Assembly (NCBI RefSeq): GCF_900108335.1
Contig: NZ_FNVT01000037.1
Location: 1 to 62,941 of the forward strand
Length of the DNA stretch: 62,941 nucleotides
Source: Nonomuraea solani
Lineage (GTDB): Bacteria; Actinomycetota; Actinomycetes; Streptosporangiales; Streptosporangiaceae
Direction of reading: 5' to 3'
Both the position numbers and the translations under genes were made by a program. The notes below the pieces were generated by a model. That model made no database searches, was not told where the DNA came from, and was given only the letters and a program-made list of their open reading frames with translations. Positions within the stretch are counted from its first letter, which is position 1, and each line of letters starts with the position of its first letter. Below, one piece after another: positions 45,398-52,235 of the stretch.

Positions 45398-46540
45398 TCA
45401 GCGCGGGCGTGCCGTTACGAACATGTGGTTCAGGCCGCGTAGCGTGCCCGTCGGGCGTTGCACCGGCGGCTCGGCGAGGGTGATGCGGTAGCGCTCGCTG
45501 AGCTGGGTGAGCACCGGCATGTGCAGCGACTGGGCGAGATGCGCGCCGATGCAGGCGTGCACGCCTTTGCCGAAGCCCAGGTGCGGGTTCGACTCCCGGG
45601 TGAAGTCGAGGTCGTCCGGCCTGCTGAAGACGGCCGGGTCCCGGTTGGCCGCGGCCGGCACGAGGAGGACCTCCGTGCCCCGGAGAATCTCCTTGCCACC
45701 GAGCGTCACGGTCTCCGCGCAGCCGCGCGTGTCCACCTGCACGGCGCCGGAATGGCGGATGAGCTCGCTATAGACCTGGTTGGTCACCTTGAGCGGCTCT
45801 TCGCCGTTGAGCAGATTGCGTTCGACTAGCGTGCGGGTGATGCAGCTCAGGGTGCTGCTCGACGAGAGGAAGCCGGCGACGAACATCTGGCGCAGCGCGT
45901 TGAGCACGTAGCCGGTCAGCGGGCCCGTCTTGGTGAAGTCGACGTGTGCGAGCAGCCCGGTGGGAGGCGGGTTGATCGCGTACGGCGCCAGGACGCTCGT
46001 ACAGTATCTGCGCGCCTCGACGCCGGGCTCCAGCAGGCCAGGGTTCAGCCCGAAGTCCATGCTCAGGACCAGGCGGCGCTGGGCCTCGTGGAACTTGGCC
46101 TCCTCGCCGAACTTCGGGATGCCGAAGAACAGGCACATGCTCTTGAGGGCGAGGGGCTCGTTGAACTGCTTGACGAAGTCGAAGCGCTCCGGGTCCAGAG
46201 TGCCGAGGAGTTCGTCGGCGACCTTCGAGCAGTCCTCGACCCACATCGAGATGTCGAGGTTCCGCATGGCCTCGATGAGGATGTGCCGGACCTCGGTGTG
46301 CTCGGGAGAGTCCAGCGTCTGCAGCCCGAGAATATCCTCGGGAGCCTCTTCGCCGATCTTCCGGTAGTCGTTGATGAACGTCTGCGGGTCACCGAGGATG
46401 CGGACGCAGTCGTCGTACTTCGTGACGATCCAGGCGTGGAGCTGCTCGTGCCAGTGGACCGGATCCTCGCGCTGCAGGTGCCGATAGACCGAGTACGGGT
46501 CGGCGAGCATGCTCGGCGAGATGGGTGAGAAGATCTCCAT
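45398..46540 (-). CDS. bytO: Cytochrome P450, candidate biarylitide-type cross-linking enzyme
   Basis: 380 residues, a soluble class I bacterial P450 of the usual length. The haem-binding loop is LGFGKGVHACIGAHLA with Cys330 as ligand. The E-x-x-R pair is ELIR at 259-262. The I-helix motif is VAGFLSSSST near 221-230, with Ser where Thr is usual. In the known biarylitide system a P450 near the pentapeptide gene makes a Tyr-His biaryl bond. Here one gene, the ATP-grasp enzyme, lies between them. The bytO assignment depends on that context and on the MRYRH gene, so the symbol is provisional. Ferredoxin partners are not encoded nearby. Confidence 0.8.
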   Translation of the reverse strand: MEIFSPISPSMLADPYSVYRHLQREDPVHWHEQLHAWIVTKYDDCVRILGDPQTFINDYRKIGEEAPEDILGLQTLDSPEHTEVRHILIEAMRNLDISMWVEDCSKVADELLGTLDPERFDFVKQFNEPLALKSMCLFFGIPKFGEEAKFHEAQRRLVLSMDFGLNPGLLEPGVEARRYCTSVLAPYAINPPPTGLLAHVDFTKTGPLTGYVLNALRQMFVAGFLSSSSTLSCITRTLVERNLLNGEEPLKVTNQVYSELIRHSGAVQVDTRGCAETVTLGGKEILRGTEVLLVPAAANRDPAVFSRPDDLDFTRESNPHLGFGKGVHACIGAHLAQSLHMPVLTQLSERYRITLAEPPVQRPTGTLRGLNHMFVTARPR

Positions 46541-46558
46541 GCTGTACTCCCCTGGATG

Positions 46559-47944
46559 TCAGACGACGAAGACCGGGCCGCAGCCACCGTTCTTGACACG
46601 GCGGCTCGGGCGTCCGAACGGCGGGCTCTTGCGGACGATGGCCGCGGGCACGGTGTCGCTGACCGCGAAGTAGCCGTAGTCCACATATGTCGGCTCACCT
46701 GCCAGCGAGCCGTCCTTCACGATGGAGGTCATGGTCGGGTGCGACTTCGCCATCCGCTGCACCAGCCACGCCTCACCGGCGGCGACGGCCTCGTCGAGGG
46801 CCGTCAGCCACCGTGCGGGCTCGCTCTCGCAGCCGATCGTCACGCCCCGGCCGCCGTAGCCGGCGCCCGGCTTGAGCACCAGTGACTCGCGGTTGTCCGC
46901 ACACCACTTCAGCAGGTCCACGCGGGTGCCGTCGACCTCGGCCTGAACGTCTTCCACGACGCGCGTCCAGGGCACGAACGTCCCGAGCACGTCTCTGATC
47001 CCGGACGGAAGGTTGCCCGCGTCCAACTCCTCGGAAAGGGTGGCGAGGATGGTCTTGTTGAGGGCGATCGCGTCGTCGAGATCGTCCACGATCAGCACGC
47101 GTCCCGCGCGTCCGGCGGCCAGGATCGGGGCCAGCATGGGGTAGTTGCCGACAGGGTCGGGCTCTTCGCCGGCGACCCGGTACAGCAGCGCGCAGCGCTC
47201 GCCGGCGTAGGCCACCCCGCCGTCACTGACGTCGAGGTCCTCGACCGCGGCGGCCTCCGCGCGCAGGCCGTGCCGGCGCAGCTCCTGCGACAGACCATGG
47301 CAGTCGTCGCACGCCCCGCCGAGGTCGGCCTTGAACTCGATGACCAGGACGCGGGCCTCGGACGGTGACTCGCCCGCCTCTGCCAGCCGTTCTCGCAGGT
47401 AGGCGGCGAGCGCGCCGACGACGTCGGTGCGCTGCGCTCCCCGTTTCCGCAGGAAGTCGCCGATGAGGGGCGACTCCTCGAAGAGCCGTCCCAGGATGTC
47501 GGCGTCGGGCATGTAGCCGCACGACGAGCCGGCGTTGGGCTCGACCATGGTGATGCCGTCGTCGTGGATGACGACGTCGGGCCGCGCGATCGTCATCCAG
47601 CGCGGCCTGCGCGCCGCGTCGACGTAGCGGAACGTCGGTTCCTCAAGGCGCAGCGCCTCCGCGAGCCGGTGCCAGGAGCCTCGCAGGCGGCCCTCGAAGA
47701 TCAGGTCGAGCGCCTGCTGGAAGGCCCGGTGGCAGCGGGCGAAGCGGTCGGCCACCTCACGGGGAACCAGCGCGGGCGGCACCGGCATGCGGTCGCCGAC
47801 ACAGCAGCTGAGGCGGCTCTCACGCAGCCCGGCCAGCGCGTCCTCGGCGTCGTCGAAGTACGCCGCCAGCTCGGTGGCATGCTCCTGCGCATAAGCCTGC
47901 AATTCGAAATTGAGCGCGTGAATTCGCTGCTCTAAGGTCTGCAC
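46559..47944 (-). CDS. ATP-grasp ligase-like enzyme (circularly permuted type)
   Basis: 461 residues from GTG 47944, chosen because GAGGAGA lies 5 nt upstream; longer starts read through the hairpin. N-terminal half: 'RYVDAARRPRWMTIARPDVV' and MVEPNAGSSCGYMPDADIL. The C-terminal half holds the nucleotide-binding grasp: 'DDLDDAIALNKTILATLSEE', SLVLKPGAGYGGRGVTIGCE (the flexible loop and Lys), AWLVQRMAKSHPTM and the acidic VDYGYFAV strand. Such enzymes ligate a carboxylate to an amine through an acyl-phosphate. As first gene after the pentapeptide, it could extend Tyr-Arg-His with another amino acid. No close family was recognised. Confidence 0.7.
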   Translation of the reverse strand: MQTLEQRIHALNFELQAYAQEHATELAAYFDDAEDALAGLRESRLSCCVGDRMPVPPALVPREVADRFARCHRAFQQALDLIFEGRLRGSWHRLAEALRLEEPTFRYVDAARRPRWMTIARPDVVIHDDGITMVEPNAGSSCGYMPDADILGRLFEESPLIGDFLRKRGAQRTDVVGALAAYLRERLAEAGESPSEARVLVIEFKADLGGACDDCHGLSQELRRHGLRAEAAAVEDLDVSDGGVAYAGERCALLYRVAGEEPDPVGNYPMLAPILAAGRAGRVLIVDDLDDAIALNKTILATLSEELDAGNLPSGIRDVLGTFVPWTRVVEDVQAEVDGTRVDLLKWCADNRESLVLKPGAGYGGRGVTIGCESEPARWLTALDEAVAAGEAWLVQRMAKSHPTMTSIVKDGSLAGEPTYVDYGYFAVSDTVPAAIVRKSPPFGRPSRRVKNGGCGPVFVV

Positions 47945-47974
47945 CGGCTCTCCTCGGGAAATCTGGTACGTTGT

Positions 47975-48009
47975 GCCGCCCCCTGCGCCAACCGCGGACA
48001 GGGGGCGGC
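47975..48009 (-). terminator. Perfect 11-bp-stem hairpin between peptide gene and ATP-grasp gene
   Basis: GCCGCCCCCTG at 47975-47985 pairs with CAGGGGGCGGC at 47999-48009 around a 13-nt loop, with no mismatch. It begins about 40 nt after the pentapeptide stop. No U-tract follows, so it may act as an attenuator or an RNA-stabilising structure that keeps the short precursor message more abundant than the downstream enzymes, as in many RiPP operons. Confidence 0.75.
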
Positions 48010-48046
48010 CGCTCATTTGTCACGTCATTGTCTGGCGCGTTTCATT

Positions 48047-48064
48047 TCAGTGGCGGTAACGCAT
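48047..48064 (-). CDS. bytA: Pentapeptide precursor Met-Arg-Tyr-Arg-His (biarylitide-type minimal RiPP)
   Basis: The minus strand reads ATG CGT TAC CGC CAC TGA from 48064 to 48047, a complete six-codon gene encoding M-R-Y-R-H. AAGGAGGTGG lies directly upstream with 3 nt between it and the ATG (extended Shine-Dalgarno match; AAGGAGG is 6 nt away). It sits between the radical SAM gene (stop 48164) and the ATP-grasp gene, all on the same strand. The known biarylitide precursor is M-R-Y-Y-H, with Tyr3 and His5 joined by a P450 after which Met-Arg is removed. Here the central residue is Arg. A translated attenuator peptide is the main alternative. Confidence 0.85.
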   Translation of the reverse strand: MRYRH

Positions 48065-48078
48065 GGTCCACCTCCTTG
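48065..48078 (-). promoter_or_regulatory. Strong ribosome binding site of the pentapeptide gene
   Basis: The minus-strand sequence is AAGGAGGTGGACC immediately before the ATG at 48064. AAGGAGGTG is complementary to the 3' end of 16S rRNA over nine bases, the best match seen in the window. Such a strong site in front of a six-codon frame argues for real translation of the peptide. Confidence 0.85.
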
Positions 48079-48163
48079 ACGGACAGCGTAGCTGGCGGGC
48101 GCGTTTTCCATTCCCGCGGAAGCCGAACGGTCAAGCGATTTCCGGCTTTTCCAGAGGAATGGC

Positions 48164-49408
48164 TCAGCAGCGGACGCAGCAACGGCCCGCGCCTGCCTCC
48201 AAGGCCTGCTGGTGGCGTTGTGACCACAGCTCGTCCACCGCTGGATCAGGGTGTTTCCAGTCGTAATAGAAGCCACGGTCGATCAATTCGACGCCGTCCA
48301 GCCATGGGGAGCCGAGAAGAGGCGATCCCTTGTAGAGCAGCAGCCGGGTCTGGCGCGCGGTCGGATCGACGGCGATTCCCGTCTCGTCCAGGAAATCGTC
48401 CAGGGCTCGGATCTCGTCCAGGCCGATCCAGGGCGTGAAGGTGATGAACGAGGGGCGCAACTCGATACCGGCGGCATTCGCCACGCGAATGGCCTTCTTG
48501 ATGCCACGGACGTCTATGCCCTTGTCGAGGATCTGCAGGAGCCTGTCCGACGGGAACTCCAGGGCCGAGGTCACCACCCGCAGGCCCAGCTCCGTCATCC
48601 GGTTGAGCTCGGCCTCGAATTCCAGAATGTGGTCGAAACGGGTGGTGAGCTCGAACGTCACCGGTCCGAGCCGCCTGGCCACCGCCTCCATGACGGTCAG
48701 CGCGTGGCGGCGCGTGTTGAAGAACTCGGCGTCGATGAAGACGAAGTGCCCGGCTCCCTGGGCGGCGAGCTGTGTCGCGTCCGCGAGGACGACGTCCGGA
48801 TCGATCGGGATGGCGGCGACACCGTAGGCGGCGTAGACGGCGCAGTAGCTGCAGCGGTGATGGCAGCCGCGGGTCGCCTCGATGTTGCCCAGCAGCCCGA
48901 ACGTCGTCCTGTGCGCCGGATACTGGCTGATCGGCGGGAACAGGTCGCGGGCCGGCACCTGCCACTGCCGTGCCGCGTGCCGCTTGGGCCTGACCCGGTG
49001 ACCGGCGGTGAGGACGCCAGCGAGCCGATCCACCGTGACCTCGCCACGGGCGAAGGCGATGAGGTCGGCGGCCATGCCCTCGGGCTCGTCCACGATCACG
49101 CCGTCCGCGGTCCGCGCCAGGGTGGCCACGTTGAGCCAGGCGTACTGACCGAAGACGAGCACGCGCCGCGCTCCCAGAGCCTTGAAGATGGCGGCCAGCC
49201 GCGCTCCCGTCTCGATGCCCTCGAAGGAGGGAATCGAGATCAGCACCAGGTCGAAATCTCCGCCGGGAAAATCGAGGGGAAATCCGCCCGCGTCCCATCC
49301 GGTCACTTCGGCGCCGGCGGCGCGCAGAGATCCTGCCGCACTCGCCGCCAAAATCGGCTGCAACTCGGCTTCGAATGCGGAAACAATGGCCACCGACGGA
49401 ACGCTCAT
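48164..49408 (-). CDS. B12-binding-domain radical SAM enzyme
   Basis: 414 residues from ATG 49408 (GGGAGG about 10 nt upstream). A Rossmann-like cobalamin-binding domain occupies residues ~5-150 (VAIVSAFEAELQPILAASAA; DFDLVLISIPSFEGIETGAR). The radical SAM core follows, with GCHHRCSYCAVY, in which Cys182, Cys186 and Cys189 bind the [4Fe-4S] cluster, and 'FVFIDAEFFNTRRHALTVM'. The C-terminus ends C-C-V-R-C. Such enzymes methylate unactivated carbons or do other radical rearrangements. It is directly upstream of the pentapeptide gene and may modify it or a building block. Confidence 0.85.
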   Translation of the reverse strand: MSVPSVAIVSAFEAELQPILAASAAGSLRAAGAEVTGWDAGGFPLDFPGGDFDLVLISIPSFEGIETGARLAAIFKALGARRVLVFGQYAWLNVATLARTADGVIVDEPEGMAADLIAFARGEVTVDRLAGVLTAGHRVRPKRHAARQWQVPARDLFPPISQYPAHRTTFGLLGNIEATRGCHHRCSYCAVYAAYGVAAIPIDPDVVLADATQLAAQGAGHFVFIDAEFFNTRRHALTVMEAVARRLGPVTFELTTRFDHILEFEAELNRMTELGLRVVTSALEFPSDRLLQILDKGIDVRGIKKAIRVANAAGIELRPSFITFTPWIGLDEIRALDDFLDETGIAVDPTARQTRLLLYKGSPLLGSPWLDGVELIDRGFYYDWKHPDPAVDELWSQRHQQALEAGAGRCCVRC

Positions 49409-49434
49409 CGAAAGTACGCCTCCCTCGGCCGGAT

Positions 49435-49445
49435 TTTCGTGCACC
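49435..49445. promoter_or_regulatory. TTTCGTGCACC motif, copy 1 (upstream of radical SAM/peptide genes)
   Basis: This 11-mer, GGTGCACGAAA on the transcribed orientation, lies 27 bp before the radical SAM start. An identical copy lies 38 bp before the MFS gene (52216-52226). Two exact copies in matching positions within 2.8 kb are unlikely by chance and suggest a shared operator or promoter element, perhaps for the ParB/StrR-type regulator. Confidence 0.5.
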
Positions 49446-49494
49446 ATTCTTACATCGATGTCGGCGGTATCGACATGTTCGCGTTCGGCGGGAA

Positions 49495-50787
49495 TTAAGT
49501 GGATTTTCCCGGCGTCGCCACGACCGTGGCTTCTGGAATGTAATCCGGCGCCGGCAGCAACGCTCGCTTCGGCAGCAGCGGGCCCGCCATCGCGGTGGTA
49601 ATCAGTGCCATGAGGACCATGAGCGTGAACATCGCGCCGTCCAGGACGCCCAGGCTCACCCCCACATTGAGAATGATCAGCTCTGTCAGCCCGCGCGTGT
49701 TCACGAGAATTCCGAGAGTCGTGGACTCCCGCCAGCCCATGCCGGTCATCAGCGCCGGACCGGTGGCGCCCACCATTTTCCCCAGGCAGGCGACGACGAC
49801 GATGGCCGCCAATTCGAGATATTCGACGCCGGTCAGCGCGCCGATGTCGACGCCGAGCCCGGTGACGATGAAGAAGACGGGCATGAGAATGAGGCTGACA
49901 TGGTGGAGGGGCACTTTGAGCCCCTGCCGCAGCACCTCGGCGGGCTCGCGCGGCATGGCGACACCGAAGGCGAAGGCGCCGAAGATCGCGTGGATGCCGA
50001 TGAGCGTGGTGGCGTACGACGAGATGAGCACGCCCGCGCAGAGCAGGACGATCAGGAACGGTGACACGCGTTCCCTGGCCCACCGGTCGATCACGGCCTT
50101 CAGCAGTGGGCGTACCAGCAGCGCCATGACCAGGACGTAGACGGCGGACAGCGACAGCGTCTGGAGGAAGTCCGCCAGGTCACCCGACGTGGCCAGCGCG
50201 GCCACGAGGGCCAGCAGGCACCAGGCCAGCACGTCGTCTATCGCGGCGCTCGCCAGCGCGAGCGCCCCGACCCTGGTGAACATGAGCCGGTTGTCGGCCA
50301 GGATCCTGGCCAGGACGGGGAACGCGGTGATCGACATCGCGGCGCCCAGGAACAGCACGAACGCGGCGAGCGGCACCCGCTCCCCGCCGACCACGGCGTG
50401 CCGGTCGTACAGGAAGAAGCCCAGGCCCACGCCCAGGCCGAAGGACAGCGCGATCGAGGAGAGCGAGACCGCGGCGGCCGTCTTCTTCTGCCGGCCGATC
50501 AGCTGCCGCTCGAACTCCCATCCGACGCCGAACATGAAGAACAGCAATCCCACCTGGGCGATCATCTTCAGGTGCGGCCGGGCCTCGTCGGGGAAGATCA
50601 CCTCGGTGGGGTTGCCCGGCAGGAGGCCGAGCAGGCTCGGGCCGAGCGCGATGCCCGCCAGGATCTCGCCGATGACGACCGGCTGGCGGAACCGGGTGAC
50701 CAGCCGTCCCAGCACGGCCCCGACGATGAGGATCAGCGCGACGTCCACGATCACCATGGCGCCGATCAGTTCACTTTTGTCGTGCAT
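49495..50787 (-). CDS. Cation:proton antiporter (CPA2 family)
   Basis: 430 residues with about 12 hydrophobic helices. CPA2/KefB-like features are VVIGEILAGIALGPSLLGLL, 'FMFGVGWEFERQLIGRQKK', 'AMSITAFPVLARILADNRLM' and the conserved 'ASAAIDDVLAWCLLALVAAL' segment with the ion-coupling Asp pair. No C-terminal RCK/TrkA domain is present. It lies 26 bp downstream of the MFS gene in the same direction. In biosynthetic clusters such antiporters often act in self-resistance or product export energised by protons. Confidence 0.9.
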   Translation of the reverse strand: MHDKSELIGAMVIVDVALILIVGAVLGRLVTRFRQPVVIGEILAGIALGPSLLGLLPGNPTEVIFPDEARPHLKMIAQVGLLFFMFGVGWEFERQLIGRQKKTAAAVSLSSIALSFGLGVGLGFFLYDRHAVVGGERVPLAAFVLFLGAAMSITAFPVLARILADNRLMFTRVGALALASAAIDDVLAWCLLALVAALATSGDLADFLQTLSLSAVYVLVMALLVRPLLKAVIDRWARERVSPFLIVLLCAGVLISSYATTLIGIHAIFGAFAFGVAMPREPAEVLRQGLKVPLHHVSLILMPVFFIVTGLGVDIGALTGVEYLELAAIVVVACLGKMVGATGPALMTGMGWRESTTLGILVNTRGLTELIILNVGVSLGVLDGAMFTLMVLMALITTAMAGPLLPKRALLPAPDYIPEATVVATPGKST

Positions 50788-50813
50788 GCCTACCCCTCAG
50801 CGGACGCTGCGTC

Positions 50814-52178
50814 CTACTTGGTCTCCATCGGACGAGGGGTCCGGATGAGGCTCGGGTCGTCCATCTCGATCGGGGCCCTCGTCGCGGGCTGCCCGTTGCC
50901 TGTGCCTGAGCAGGAGGTCGGGGCCGGCGGTCCGGGCTCCTGCTTGAGCGGCACCGCCAGGGCCCGCCCCACGAGGAGGACGCCCAGCACGGCGGCGACA
51001 CCGCCGCTCAGTGCTATCACCGCCGAGACGGGTACCGCCAGTGCGACCGCGCCCGACACCGCGGGGCCGATTCCCTGCACGGTCATCAGGCCCGTGCTGC
51101 GCAGGCCGAAGGCCAGGCCGCGCTTGCCGTCGGGGATCGAGTCCACGAATCGCAGCTCAAGGCCCAGGTCGTAGGCCAGCCCGATGCCGCTGAGCAGCAG
51201 GAACGCACCGGTGATCACCACGGGCAGGTTGAAGACGAGCGCGATCAGCGGCAGTCCGGCGACGAGGGGCAACCACAGGGTCAGCCGGTCACGCAACCGC
51301 GCGTCGGTGACCCTGCCGAAGAGCAGGTTGCTCACCATCATGCCGACCGCCAGGCAGGCGAGCAGCACGCCCGCGGCGGAGGCGGAATAGCCGTTCTGCG
51401 CCGTGTACGGCACGATCAGCGCTTCGGCTCCCGTCACCAGGCCGGGCGGGATCCACTTGGCGAGCATCAGCGTCCGGACGGACGGGGTTCCGAGAAGCTG
51501 GAAGTTCTGCCGCCAGCTTTCGGCGAACATGGAAAGCCGCCGTTGCGGCACCAGGGCGCCGCCGGGCGCCGGAGCGGAGGGGAAGTCGGGCAGCCCGAGC
51601 CGGATCATCAGAACGCTGGCGATGTGGAAAGCGGCGCTGATCACGATGGTGGTCTCCGCGCCGAACGCGGCGACGCTGAAACCGGCCAGCGCGTTGCCGA
51701 CCAGCTGGGCGGCCAGCGGCGCGCTGCACCACAGCGCGCGGCCTTTGACGTAGTCGTCGCCGCTGAGCACGTCGGCCACCAGCCGGCTCGACGCGCCCTG
51801 GTAGAGCGGGGTCACCAGGGCCACCGTCGCGACCAGGACCAGGCTCACCGCCACCGGCGGGTGTCCCAGGCCGATGATGAGGCCGGCGCTCGCGTCCATG
51901 GCGAACAACGTCGCGAGCAGCGGCCGGGGCCGCAGCCGGTCCGCCAGCGTGCCGAGGAAGCTGGAGCCGAGCATCTGCGGGACGAACGTGATGCTGTAGG
52001 CGACGGCCGACAGGAGAGGCGAACCGGTGGCGGCGAAGACCGAGACCGCCAGAGCGAGCGCCCGGACCGCGTCGCCGGTGACGGCGAGCGTTCGAGTCAG
52101 GAAGAGCACACGGAACGCGGGTCGCGCGAGAACACTCCGGTACGTGGAAGCTCGCCGCCGATCACTGATCTCTGCCAT
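50814..52178 (-). CDS. MFS transporter (putative exporter of the cluster product)
   Basis: 454 residues with about 12 hydrophobic helices: 'LARPAFRVLFLTRTLAVTGD', 'FLGTLADRLRPRPLLATLFA' (the loop 2-3 motif), 'PLYQGASSRLVADVLSGDD' and 'FVDSIPDGKRGLAFGLRSTG'. The C-terminal ~40 residues are a cytosolic Pro-rich tail. It matches multidrug-type MFS proteins of actinobacteria. It stands between the ParB-type regulator and the antiporter on the same strand, and copy 2 of the 11-mer lies just upstream, so it probably exports the product of this cluster. Confidence 0.88.
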   Translation of the reverse strand: MAEISDRRRASTYRSVLARPAFRVLFLTRTLAVTGDAVRALALAVSVFAATGSPLLSAVAYSITFVPQMLGSSFLGTLADRLRPRPLLATLFAMDASAGLIIGLGHPPVAVSLVLVATVALVTPLYQGASSRLVADVLSGDDYVKGRALWCSAPLAAQLVGNALAGFSVAAFGAETTIVISAAFHIASVLMIRLGLPDFPSAPAPGGALVPQRRLSMFAESWRQNFQLLGTPSVRTLMLAKWIPPGLVTGAEALIVPYTAQNGYSASAAGVLLACLAVGMMVSNLLFGRVTDARLRDRLTLWLPLVAGLPLIALVFNLPVVITGAFLLLSGIGLAYDLGLELRFVDSIPDGKRGLAFGLRSTGLMTVQGIGPAVSGAVALAVPVSAVIALSGGVAAVLGVLLVGRALAVPLKQEPGPPAPTSCSGTGNGQPATRAPIEMDDPSLIRTPRPMETK

Positions 52179-52215
52179 GCCGTCAGTATCTGGCGGCAGA
52201 AATCACCCGCAAGAG

Positions 52216-52226
52216 TTTCGTGCACC
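52216..52226. promoter_or_regulatory. TTTCGTGCACC motif, copy 2 (upstream of MFS gene)
   Basis: This is identical over 11 bases to the copy at 49435-49445. It lies 38 bp from the MFS start, in the 57-bp gap after the ParB-type regulator gene. The position fits a transcription-factor site or a -35-type element for a second promoter inside the divergon-like array. Confidence 0.5.
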
Positions 52227-52235
52227 GCCGTAAGT

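Noticed and set aside
48025..48276. Longer minus-strand frames (83 and 61 codons) in the gap between radical SAM and ATP-grasp genes as RiPP precursors
   Set aside because: They overlap the radical SAM coding end, lack ribosome binding sites and show no leader/core pattern. The short M-R-Y-R-H frame with a very strong site explains the gap better.
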